This document shows positions 22,089 through 29,735 of a stretch of 33,917 nt of DNA, one piece after another. The notes beneath the pieces are model-generated. The model made no database searches. It was not told the origin of the DNA and saw only the letters and a program-made list of their open reading frames with translations. The number at the start of each line of letters is the position of its first letter. Within the stretch, counting starts at the first letter, position 1. The position numbers were made by a program, and so were the translations under genes. This stretch comes from Streptomyces diastatochromogenes (lineage in GTDB: Bacteria; Actinomycetota; Actinomycetes; Streptomycetales; Streptomycetaceae): NCBI GenBank assembly GCA_001550305.1, contig LRTP01000554.1:1-33917 (forward strand), given 5' to 3'.

Positions 22089-22446
22089 CTATGGGCCCTC
22101 GGCCGGTGACCCGCTCGCTGGAAGGTGGTCCTCCGCCCACACGAGCAAGGCGGCCAGGGGGATGAGGAAGGCGTTGCCGTGCGGAGAGAGTGCGTAACGG
22201 GTTCGCGAGGACGGGCCGGGCTGGACGTTTCGGGCGACGAGGCCGACCACGGTCAGTTCTTGGAGGCGCTGGGCGAGCATGCGGTCGCTGATGCCGGGGA
22301 CGCGCTCGCGAACCTGCGCGAAGTGGGCCGGGCCCGTGGCCAGGGCCGCGAGGATCAGGCCGTTCCAGCGTCTGCCCAGCAGGGCGAAGGCCCGAGTGGC
22401 GGCCGGAGGGGGCCCGGCCGGCTGGGGGGCGTTGCGAGGTGGTCAT
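22089..22446 (-). pseudogene. HxlR-type winged-helix regulator with an apparent frameshift
   Basis: On the minus strand the frame ending at 22089 encodes an HxlR-type core: ALLGRRWNGLILAALATG, HFAQVRERVPGISDRMLAQ, RLQELTVVGLVARNV and YALSPHGNAFLIPLAALLVW. This frame has no ATG, GTG or TTG start before a TGA at 22445-22443. An ATG at 22446 gives MTTSQRPP in the neighbouring frame, which would be the natural N-terminus. Removing one base between about 22391 and 22440, for instance in the G6 run at 22424-22429, would join them. The gene is therefore either a recent pseudogene, a sequencing error, or starts at an unusual codon. HxlR regulators often respond to aldehydes or redox stress. Confidence 0.65.
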
Positions 22447-22630
22447 GGCGTGCGTCCGTTCCGGTACGGCGCGAGGCATCGCGGTCGAACGCCTCGCGCC
22501 GTAGGTCGTACTCGTGGCTGTGGCGGGAGTCGGCCCGTGTGTCGTCCGGGCCGCGCCTCCCAGGTGGTGGTGAGGCCCGGACGGAAGGGGCCGCACCCTT
22601 CGTGGGGTCGGCTCATGGGGACGGCCGTGA

Positions 22631-23794
22631 TCACCGTCCCGCATGAAGCGTTCGGAGTCGGCCGTCATCGTCGTTGCGACGTGCGTGTGCGTGAGCGTGC
22701 GTGTGACGTCGGCCCGGCGAAGCGGCGCCGGATGTCGGCAAGGACGAGAGCGACGCTCCGGAGGCCGTCGCACCGCTCGTCGCGCCGGGTGCCCGCCCGG
22801 TGATCCGCCGGCCGAACATGACTGCCGTGAACCCGCAGACGCTCCACAGGGCGAGGACGGCGAGGTGGCCGGAACCGCCGTTGCCGTCGAAGTAGGCGGT
22901 GTCGCGCAGCAGACTGGCTCCGGCGCCGGGGGGCAGCCACTGGCCGACGTAGTCCACTCCCTTGGGGAGCAGCTCCGGAGCGGAGCCGGCGCCGGAGAAG
23001 GGGTTCCCGACGAAGACCATGAGCGCGGCGCTGAGACCGAGGCCCCCGTGCCCGAGGAGTCGGACCAGCCCGGCGGCGGTGGCGCTGATGGAGATCAGGA
23101 CGAGCGACAGGACCGCCCACGTGGCCAGGTGATCGTGGGGCAGCGCCCCGAGGAAACCCTGGGCCACGAGGTAGGCGCCGAGCCCCGCGGCGGCGCATGC
23201 GAGGAGAAGTGTCAGCAATCGGTGCCATGGGCGTCGCAGACCGCGAGCCGTCGAGACGAACGCCCCGATCAGGATGGCGCAGATCGTGAGCGGGAAGACC
23301 GCCGAGCTGAACACCACTCCCCGGGGGTCCTCCGTGGCGACGGGCACCACGTCGAGCGCCGTCACATGGATCTTGGCCGAGGACTGAGGACCGGCGGCCC
23401 CCTGCTGGGCGGCCCGATCGGCCAGCTGCTGTCCGACCTCACGCAGAAGCTGGGCCACGGAGGTGCTGGCGGCAGGGGCCGTCAGCACGGTGATGTCGTG
23501 GGCCGAGATGGCGAGGGCGCCGTAGACGTCCCGGTTCTCGATCGCCGCCCGCGCGTCCTGCTGGTCGGGATAGAGGTGGAAGTCGAACGCGCCGGGCTTC
23601 TCACGGACCAGTCCCTCCACCGCGTGCTGGCTGGCCGCTCCGGTGCCCACGATTCCGACCGGGACGTGGCGCGGCGCGGTCCGTCCCGCCGGCCAGGCGA
23701 ACAACAGCACCACCAGGGTGATCACCAGAGGCAACACCACGACGGCAACGGTCGCTTCCCGCCCTGCCGGGTTTCCTGACAACGGGCTCCTCAC
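22631..23794 (-). CDS. YhgE/Pip or ABC-2-like membrane protein
   Basis: A 387-residue integral membrane protein. One N-terminal membrane helix (about 14-34) is followed by an extracytoplasmic domain of about 130 residues, then about five helices between 160 and 330. This is the layout of ABC-2 permease-like YhgE/Pip proteins, and the extracellular part with GALAISAHDITVLTAPAAS fits that family. No ATPase gene is next to it. The C-terminal tail is basic and His rich (GRRHTHAHAHARR). The gene diverges from a TetR regulator over a 114-bp AT-rich gap, the usual setting of a regulated exporter. Its substrate is unknown. Confidence 0.75.
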   Translation of the reverse strand: MRSPLSGNPAGREATVAVVVLPLVITLVVLLFAWPAGRTAPRHVPVGIVGTGAASQHAVEGLVREKPGAFDFHLYPDQQDARAAIENRDVYGALAISAHDITVLTAPAASTSVAQLLREVGQQLADRAAQQGAAGPQSSAKIHVTALDVVPVATEDPRGVVFSSAVFPLTICAILIGAFVSTARGLRRPWHRLLTLLLACAAAGLGAYLVAQGFLGALPHDHLATWAVLSLVLISISATAAGLVRLLGHGGLGLSAALMVFVGNPFSGAGSAPELLPKGVDYVGQWLPPGAGASLLRDTAYFDGNGGSGHLAVLALWSVCGFTAVMFGRRITGRAPGATSGATASGASLSSLPTSGAASPGRRHTHAHAHARRNDDDGRLRTLHAGR

Positions 23795-23820
23795 GGGGCA
23801 GCCCCTCTCATAAAAAAAGA

Positions 23821-23887
23821 AATGATCGTTCTATTAATTCCCCAGTCTGGCCCGCTGCACGAGCAAACGTCAACACGAATGTTCGTT
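23821..23887. promoter_or_regulatory. Paired AATGNTCGTT sites in a divergent promoter
   Basis: AATGATCGTT at 23821-23830 and AATGTTCGTT at 23878-23887 are nine-of-ten identical and nearly palindromic, 57 bp apart. One is close to the membrane-protein start, the other to the TetR start. The stretch around 23815-23840 is unusually AT rich for this genome. Likely operators of the adjacent TetR. Confidence 0.6.
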
Positions 23888-23908
23888 TTTCTTGATACCG
23901 TGACCCCC

Positions 23909-24514
23909 ATGCCCAAGGTCACCCAGCAGTACATGGACGCCCGCCGCGAGCAGATCCTGGACGCGGCGCGCCGCTGTTTCCTCCGCGACGGTTTCCACTC
24001 CGCGTCCATGCAGGACCTGTTCACGGAGGCGGGGCTGTCCGCGGGAGCGGTGTACCGGCACTTCACCAGCAAGGACGAGATGATCCTCGCGATCGCCGAG
24101 GAGAACATGCGCGAGGTCCTCGACATCACGCTCACCGTCGCCACGAACCGGCAGGGCCGGTCCATGGGGGCGGTCATGGCGGAACTTCTCGACGTGATCC
24201 GGGTCAAGTCCGCCGACGGGAACCTGGCCGGGCTCGCGGTTCTGGTCTGGGGAGAGGCCATGCGCAACCGCTCGGTGGCTCACAAGCTCGACCAGCTCAT
24301 GGGCCGCATGCGCGCCGACCTGGTCATCATGGTCCGTGACCACCAGGACCACGGCGACTTGCCCACCACGGTGACGGCCGAGGCGATCGCTTCCGCGATG
24401 CTCTCCGTCCTCCCGGGCTACATCCTCCAACTGGCCGTGCTCGACCCGGCTGTTGTGGCCGAGGTGCCTGAGGCGGTGCGGGCGTTGTGGCCGGAGCCGG
24501 CCGGTGAGCGCTGA
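23909..24514 (+). CDS. TetR-family regulator, divergent from the membrane protein
   Basis: A 201-residue TetR protein of normal length. The HTH lies at about 30-53 (FHSASMQDLFTEAGLSAGAVYRHFTSK), the C-terminal helical domain includes the AGLAVLVWGEAMRN and SVLPGYILQLAV segments. The ATG at 23909 gives the typical short N-terminus MPKVTQQYMDARREQIL; GTG at 23900 is in frame. No strong ribosome site is visible, and the frame further upstream runs through the promoter region. It probably represses both itself and the divergent YhgE/ABC-2-like protein, releasing on binding of a toxic compound. Confidence 0.9.
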   Translation: MPKVTQQYMDARREQILDAARRCFLRDGFHSASMQDLFTEAGLSAGAVYRHFTSKDEMILAIAEENMREVLDITLTVATNRQGRSMGAVMAELLDVIRVKSADGNLAGLAVLVWGEAMRNRSVAHKLDQLMGRMRADLVIMVRDHQDHGDLPTTVTAEAIASAMLSVLPGYILQLAVLDPAVVAEVPEAVRALWPEPAGER

Positions 24515-24635
24515 GCGGTCTCGCCGCTTCTCGATGAGCGGCACCGGTCGGCCGCCGGCCCCGTCGGAACGTCAGGGATCCCCGCCCGAGACCTGTGCCG
24601 CGCAGCGGCACGGCAACGGACGGGAACGCCGGAGG

Positions 24636-24658
24636 CCTCGGGCTTCAGCGGCCCGAGG
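24636..24658. terminator. Hairpin between convergent TetR and CehA-like genes
   Basis: CCTCGGGC (24636-24643) pairs with GCCCGAGG (24651-24658) around 7 nt, 20 bp from the stop codon of the PHP hydrolase. The other 120 bp of this gap show nothing gene-like. Confidence 0.55.
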
Positions 24659-24678
24659 AGCACGTCACACCGGCCGAC

Positions 24679-26214
24679 TCAGGTCCCGAGGAAAATCGGG
24701 TTGGTGAACGCCGCCAACGCCCCCGGTACCGGTCCCGCCGCCGTCTCGTGGCGCAACTCCGCGCGTACGTAGGCCGCGTACTGCGCCGTCGTGCTCCACT
24801 CCACCGTCCCGGAACCCGAGACCGGCAAGGGGGCGCTCGTGAAGAGGACGCCCTGGTCGGTGACGAAGCGGACCGTGCAGCGGGGGGCGCCGGTGGCCTC
24901 CAGACGGACGGTGACCGGGGTGTCGCGGGCGACCCGCAGGCGTTCGCCGATGCCCGCGTGCTCACCCTTCGCGCCGGCCGCCGAAAACGTCAGGGACACG
25001 AGTTTCGACTCCGCCACGTAGGAGCGGCCCGCGCGCAGACCCTCCTGGATGGCCTCGCGGGTCAGGTCGTCGGCGAGGACGACCGTCTGCGGGGTGCCGA
25101 CCGGGTCGGGGTCGCGGTGGGCGTCGCTGTTGCCCATCGCCGGGAGCCAGGAGCGGTCGGCGGTGCCCGAACGGACGGCCGCCACCAGCGTGTTGTCCCA
25201 GTCCGCGAGGGTCACCTCGTCGTCGGGGGTGTACGGGCCGTTCCACACCTCCACCGCGTCCGCCTCCCCGAAGCCGAACTTCCAGCCGCAGCCGACACAG
25301 GTGGCGTGCGGGTGGGCGGGGACGACGAGGCCGCCCGCGCGGCGGATCTGGCGGGCGAAACGGCCGAAACGGTTGTCGCGGGCCCGGTAGCGCCAGTCGA
25401 CGAACGTGCCGGGGTCCGTGCCGAGGGCCACCACGTGACCGTTGCGGGTCGTGACCTCCTCGCCCAGCATGATCAGCAGGTCGTCCCCCGCCTGGTCCGC
25501 CCAGTGGGGGTGCGAGCTGTGCGTGTTGTGGTCCGAGGTGTTGATGAAGTCCAGGCCCGCGGCGCGCGCCAGCGCGGCGATCTCCGCGGGGGTGCGGCGG
25601 CCGTCCGAGTACCAGGAGTGCAGGTGGCAGTCGCCGCGGTACCAGGCGCGGCCCCGGCCCTTCGCGCGGGACGGCGGATACGTCGGGGTCGGGGTGGCGG
25701 CCTGCTCCCCGTACGTCAGCGTGATCGTGACCTCGTACGGCAGGCCCTGCGGCGCCACCGTGTAGGGGCCGAGCGCGATGTGCCAGGTGCCGGAGTGGAT
25801 CCGGCCGGGGATGTAGCCAGGCGTCGCGTCGTCCGCGCGGACGAAGAACTCGGTGCGCGCGCCGCCCGACCAGCCGCGGAAGCCCTCGCCGCCCAGTGCC
25901 GTGCCGCGCTCGTCGAAGAGGCCGATGTCCAGCGCGTTGCCCGCGGTGCCGGCCGGGACCGACGGCTTCTCGTACGTGTACGCGACGTGGATCTCCCGCA
26001 CCCCGCGCGGGATCTCCAGCGGGAGGTAGACGAAGTCCGGCGAACCGGTGGGCAGGGTGCCGGACACCGTACGGGTCTCGGTACGGTCGGCCGCGTCGGA
26101 GCCGCTCGCGAAGGTCACGCTTCCCAACGTAAGGGCGGCTGCCGCTCCCGTCACGAACAGCGCGCGTCTGCCGATGCCGTCGAAGCTTTCGATGCCGTGC
26201 TCGTCCTCGCACAT
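24679..26214 (-). CDS. CehA/McbA-family PHP-domain metallohydrolase, exported by Tat
   Basis: A 511-residue protein. A twin-arginine signal (GRRALFVTGAAAALTLG, about 15-31) suggests export in folded form. A beta-sandwich-like region (about 45-175) precedes a PHP domain: GDCHLHSWYSDG (His197, His199), NTSDHNTHSSH (Asp227, His228), GEEVTT, VVPAHPHAT and GNSDAHR are its metal ligands. A C-terminal beta domain follows (about 400-511). CehA/McbA proteins include a carbaryl hydrolase, and many are phosphodiesterase-like with unknown substrates. The start at 26214 gives the intact Tat peptide. It is divergent from fbiC and convergent with the TetR gene. An inverted repeat, GGGTGGT-N14-ACCACCC, lies at 26246-26273 in its upstream region. 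Confidence 0.88.
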   Translation of the reverse strand: MCEDEHGIESFDGIGRRALFVTGAAAALTLGSVTFASGSDAADRTETRTVSGTLPTGSPDFVYLPLEIPRGVREIHVAYTYEKPSVPAGTAGNALDIGLFDERGTALGGEGFRGWSGGARTEFFVRADDATPGYIPGRIHSGTWHIALGPYTVAPQGLPYEVTITLTYGEQAATPTPTYPPSRAKGRGRAWYRGDCHLHSWYSDGRRTPAEIAALARAAGLDFINTSDHNTHSSHPHWADQAGDDLLIMLGEEVTTRNGHVVALGTDPGTFVDWRYRARDNRFGRFARQIRRAGGLVVPAHPHATCVGCGWKFGFGEADAVEVWNGPYTPDDEVTLADWDNTLVAAVRSGTADRSWLPAMGNSDAHRDPDPVGTPQTVVLADDLTREAIQEGLRAGRSYVAESKLVSLTFSAAGAKGEHAGIGERLRVARDTPVTVRLEATGAPRCTVRFVTDQGVLFTSAPLPVSGSGTVEWSTTAQYAAYVRAELRHETAAGPVPGALAAFTNPIFLGT

Positions 26215-26440
26215 GCTGCTGCCCCCAGGGCGTCGTGAGTGACATGGGTGGTGCACGTTGGCACGTACCACCCTGGTAGTCGGCTGTGAACTGCGGGGCA
26301 AGGGAAGGAAATCGACAGCTTTCGGGGAGGCGGCGCGCCTGCCGGGGCCCGACCCGCGCGGGGCGCCAGTGGCACCCTGTAACGATCTGTGGCCCCGGAG
26401 GAATACGGCCACGCCCTGTAACGCCTGATCACCGCGATCG

Positions 26441-26452
26441 TATGCTCGAAGG
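26441..26452 (+). promoter_or_regulatory. -10 box and leaderless start of fbiC
   Basis: TATGCT at 26441-26446 is followed by six bases and the fbiC ATG at 26453, the spacing expected for a transcript that begins at the start codon. No ribosome site lies at a usable distance. Two direct copies of CCCTGTAACG (26375-26384 and 26414-26423) lie upstream and could be regulatory. Confidence 0.6.
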
Positions 26453-29038
26453 ATGACGACCACCGCGACCTCCGGAACCGGCCCGACCGAGAACTCCATG
26501 CGTCGCGCCCTCAAACGCGCCCGTGACGGCGTCGCCCTCGACGTGACCGAGGCCGCGGTGCTGCTCCAGGCGCGCGGCGAGGCCCTCGACGACCTCGCCT
26601 CGTCCGCCGCCCGGGTGCGGGACGCGGGCCTGGAGGCGGCCGGACGCCCCGGCGTCATCACGTACTCCAAGAGTGTCTTCATCCCGTTGACCCGGCTGTG
26701 CCGGGACAAGTGCCACTACTGCACCTTCGTCACCGTGCCGGGCAAGCTGCGCCGCGCCGGGCACGGGATGTTCATGTCGCCGGACGAGGTCCTCGACGTC
26801 GCCCGGCGCGGCGCGGAACTCGGCTGCAAGGAAGCCCTCATCACGCTCGGCGACAAGCCCGAGGACCGCTGGCCCGAGGCCCGGGAGTGGCTGGACGCGC
26901 ACGGGTACGACGACACGATCGCGTACGTCCGTGCCATCTCCATCCGGATCCTGGAGGAGACGGGACTGCTGCCTCACCTCAACCCGGGGGTGATGTCCTG
27001 GACCGACTTCCAGCGGCTCAAGCCCGTCGCGCCGAGCATGGGCATGATGCTGGAGACGACGGCGACGCGGCTGTGGAGCGAGCCCGGCGGTCCGCACCAC
27101 GGCTCTCCGGACAAGGAGCCCGCCGTACGGCTGCGGGTCCTGGAGGACGCGGGGCGGTCGTCCGTTCCCTTCACCAGCGGGCTGCTGATCGGGATCGGGG
27201 AGACGTACGAGGAGCGCGCCGAGTCGCTGTTCGCGCTGCGGCGCGTGTCCCGGGCGTACCACGGCATCCAGGAACTGATCATCCAGAACTTCCGCGCCAA
27301 GCCGGACACGGCGATGCGCGGGATGCCGGACGCCGAACTGGACGAACTGGTCGCCACGGTGGCCGTCGCCCGGCACATCATGGGACCGGCCGCCTGCCTC
27401 CAGGCCCCGCCGAACCTCGTCGACTCCGAGTACGGGCGGCTGATCGGCGCGGGCATCGACGACTGGGGCGGGGTCTCGCCGCTCACCATCGACCACGTCA
27501 ACCCCGAGCGGCCCTGGCCGCAGATCGAGCAGCTGGCCGAGCAGTCGCGCGCCGTCGGCTTCGAACTGCGCGAGCGGCTGTGCGTGTACCCCGAGTTCGT
27601 GCAGCGCGGGGAGCCCTGGCTCGACCCGCGGCTGCTGCCGCACGTACGGGCGCTGGCCGACCCGGAGACGGGGCTCGCCCGTGAGGACGCCGTCGTCGAG
27701 GGGCACCCCTGGCAGGAGCCGGAGGAGGCCTTCACGGCTTCGGGGCGCACCGATCTGCACCGCACCATCGACACGGAGGGGCGCACCGGCGACCGCCGGG
27801 ACGACTTCGACCTCGTGTACGGCGACTGGGAGGCGCTGCGGGAGGCGGCGGCGCCCGGGATGCTGCCCTCCCGCATCGACACCGACGTACGGGCGGCCCT
27901 CGCGACCGCCGCCGACGACCCGACGAAGCTCACCGACGACGAGGCGCTCGCGCTGCTGCACGCGGACGGTCCGGCGCTCGACGCCCTCTGCCGGATCGCG
28001 GACGACGTGCGCAGGTCCGCCGTCGGTGACGACGTCACGTACATCGTCACCCGGAACATCAACTTCACCAACGTCTGCTACACCGGCTGCCGTTTCTGCG
28101 CCTTCGCCCAGCGCCGCACGGACGCCGACGCGTACACGCTGTCGCTGGACCAGGTGGCCGACCGCGCCCAGCAGGCCTGGGAGCTCGGGGCCGTCGAGGT
28201 CTGCATGCAGGGCGGCATTCACCCGGACCTCCCGGGTACCGCCTACTTCGACATCGCGAAGGCGGTGAAGGAGCGCGTCCCCGGCATGCACGTGCACGCC
28301 TTCTCCCCGATGGAGGTCGTCAACGGCGCGACGCGTACGGGGATGTCCATCCGCGAGTGGCTGACCGCCGCGAAGGAGGCCGGCCTCGACACCATCCCCG
28401 GCACGGCGGCGGAGATCCTCGACGACGAGGTCCGCTGGGTCCTGACGAAGGGCAAGCTGCCCACGGCGACCTGGATCGACGTCGTCACGACCGCGCACGA
28501 GCTCGGCATCCGCTCCTCGTCCACGATGATGTACGGGCATGTGGACCAGCCCCGCCACTGGCTCGGCCACTTCCGCACGCTCTCCCGCATCCAGCAGCGG
28601 ACCGGCGGCTTCACCGAGTTCGTGACGCTCCCGTTCATCCACACCAACGCGCCGGTGTACCTGGCGGGCATCTCCCGCCCGGGCCCGACCACCCGCGACA
28701 ACCGCGCGGTGGTGGCCATGGCCCGCCTCCTGCTCCACCCGCACATCCCCAACATCCAGACCAGCTGGGTGAAGCTGGGCGCCGAGGGCGCGGCGGAGAT
28801 GCTCCGTTCCGGCGCCAACGACCTCGGCGGCACGCTGATGGAGGAGACCATCTCCCGGATGGCGGGCTCCTCGTACGGCTCGTACAAGTCGGTCAAGGAC
28901 CTCGTCGCCGTCGCGGAGGCGGCCGGGCGTCCGGCGAGGCCGCGGACGACCCTGTACGGGGAGGTCTCCGAGGAGCGGCAGCGGGCGGCGGAGGTCTCGG
29001 ACGGACACCTGCCGGAGCTGCTGCCGGTCCTGGAGTGA
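26453..29038 (+). CDS. fbiC: FbiC, bifunctional FO synthase
   Basis: An 861-residue fusion of CofG and CofH, as is usual in actinobacteria. Both halves are radical-SAM domains: C83-x3-C87-x2-C90 (CRDKCHYC) in the N-terminal CofG half, and C542-x3-C546-x2-C549 (CYTGCRFC) in the C-terminal CofH half. The enzyme makes FO, the deazaflavin chromophore of coenzyme F420, from 5-amino-6-ribitylaminouracil and tyrosine. Further motifs are [15 protein letters not shown] and [15 protein letters not shown]. The S. coelicolor counterpart lies close to afsR (from memory), so this is probably native core sequence. F420-type LLM enzymes are encoded upstream in this window. Confidence 0.97.
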   Translation: MTTTATSGTGPTENSMRRALKRARDGVALDVTEAAVLLQARGEALDDLASSAARVRDAGLEAAGRPGVITYSKSVFIPLTRLCRDKCHYCTFVTVPGKLRRAGHGMFMSPDEVLDVARRGAELGCKEALITLGDKPEDRWPEAREWLDAHGYDDTIAYVRAISIRILEETGLLPHLNPGVMSWTDFQRLKPVAPSMGMMLETTATRLWSEPGGPHHGSPDKEPAVRLRVLEDAGRSSVPFTSGLLIGIGETYEERAESLFALRRVSRAYHGIQELIIQNFRAKPDTAMRGMPDAELDELVATVAVARHIMGPAACLQAPPNLVDSEYGRLIGAGIDDWGGVSPLTIDHVNPERPWPQIEQLAEQSRAVGFELRERLCVYPEFVQRGEPWLDPRLLPHVRALADPETGLAREDAVVEGHPWQEPEEAFTASGRTDLHRTIDTEGRTGDRRDDFDLVYGDWEALREAAAPGMLPSRIDTDVRAALATAADDPTKLTDDEALALLHADGPALDALCRIADDVRRSAVGDDVTYIVTRNINFTNVCYTGCRFCAFAQRRTDADAYTLSLDQVADRAQQAWELGAVEVCMQGGIHPDLPGTAYFDIAKAVKERVPGMHVHAFSPMEVVNGATRTGMSIREWLTAAKEAGLDTIPGTAAEILDDEVRWVLTKGKLPTATWIDVVTTAHELGIRSSSTMMYGHVDQPRHWLGHFRTLSRIQQRTGGFTEFVTLPFIHTNAPVYLAGISRPGPTTRDNRAVVAMARLLLHPHIPNIQTSWVKLGAEGAAEMLRSGANDLGGTLMEETISRMAGSSYGSYKSVKDLVAVAEAAGRPARPRTTLYGEVSEERQRAAEVSDGHLPELLPVLE

Positions 29039-29131
29039 CGGCCGAAGCGTGCGGTGGCCCCGGGCGCGTCGGAGTACGATGATCCGACCCTCGGTGGAGG
29101 GCCCAGAAGCCCGGTGAATCCGAGGAGTTGC

Positions 29132-29707
29132 GTGTCCGTGCCTGCCCGACGGCTTCCCTCCTGGATCTGGGTCACCGGACTGACCACGGCGGCGATCGTG
29201 GGCGTCACCGCCCTCGCCGCGCAGGCCGACCAAGGGGCGCACCCGACCGCCGCCCACGCCGCCGGGGCGAAGCCGTCCGCGTCGGCGAGCCCGCACCCCT
29301 CCGCCTCGCCCAAGAAGTCCGAGCCGGTCGCCGTGCCCGACGGCTCGGGCACGGGACGGCGGATCGTCTACTCGCTCGCCCAGCGGCGCGTGTGGCTCGT
29401 CGACACCGGCGAGGCCGTCCGCCGCACCTTCGCGGTGTGGCCGGGCACGGTGAGCCCGGCGCCGGGCCGGTACGCGGTGTCGAACACTGTCGCCTCCACC
29501 ACGGGAACGGACGGCACGAAGGTCGAGAACATCGTCTACTTCGCCGCGGCGTCCGGCGTGTACATCGCGTTCTCCAACGCCCAGGACGGCTCCTCGCCGC
29601 AGCCCGCGGCGGGCGTGAAGACCGGCGGGATCCGTATGCACAGCGCGGACGGGGACGCGGTCTGGGCATTCGGCACCAAGGGTACGAAGGTCACCGTGAC
29701 GAAGTAG
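29132..29707 (+). CDS. L,D-transpeptidase-like secreted protein lacking catalytic residues
   Basis: A 191-residue protein with a basic N-terminus and one membrane or signal segment (about 11-30), then an Ala/Ser/Pro-rich linker (35-66) and a globular C-terminal domain (75-191). The start is GTG at 29132 (GAGGAG upstream); GTG at 29138 is possible. The C-terminal domain resembles the YkuD L,D-transpeptidase fold: GRRIVYSLAQRRVWLVDTGE for the first strands, then VYIAFSNAQDG and GVKTGGIRMHSADGDAVW. The last corresponds to the catalytic SHGCIRM motif, but here reads KTGGIRM, so the Cys nucleophile and its His are absent; the upstream conserved His is also replaced (Phe). It could bind peptidoglycan without catalysis. 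The match was made by eye and needs a profile search. Confidence 0.6.
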   Translation: MSVPARRLPSWIWVTGLTTAAIVGVTALAAQADQGAHPTAAHAAGAKPSASASPHPSASPKKSEPVAVPDGSGTGRRIVYSLAQRRVWLVDTGEAVRRTFAVWPGTVSPAPGRYAVSNTVASTTGTDGTKVENIVYFAAASGVYIAFSNAQDGSSPQPAAGVKTGGIRMHSADGDAVWAFGTKGTKVTVTK

Positions 29708-29735
29708 TGGCCGGGGCGATGGAGGGGGCGGACGG

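Noticed and set aside
22674..22710. GTGTGCGTGAGCGTGCGTGTG-like simple repeat as a regulatory repeat
   Set aside because: It encodes the His/Ala-rich tail of the membrane protein in frame; no separate role is supported.
26429..29641. Open frame of more than 1000 codons on the minus strand
   Set aside because: It is antisense to fbiC, which has complete radical-SAM motifs. The minus-strand translation is Arg/Gly/Val rich without family features, as expected from codon bias in GC-rich DNA.
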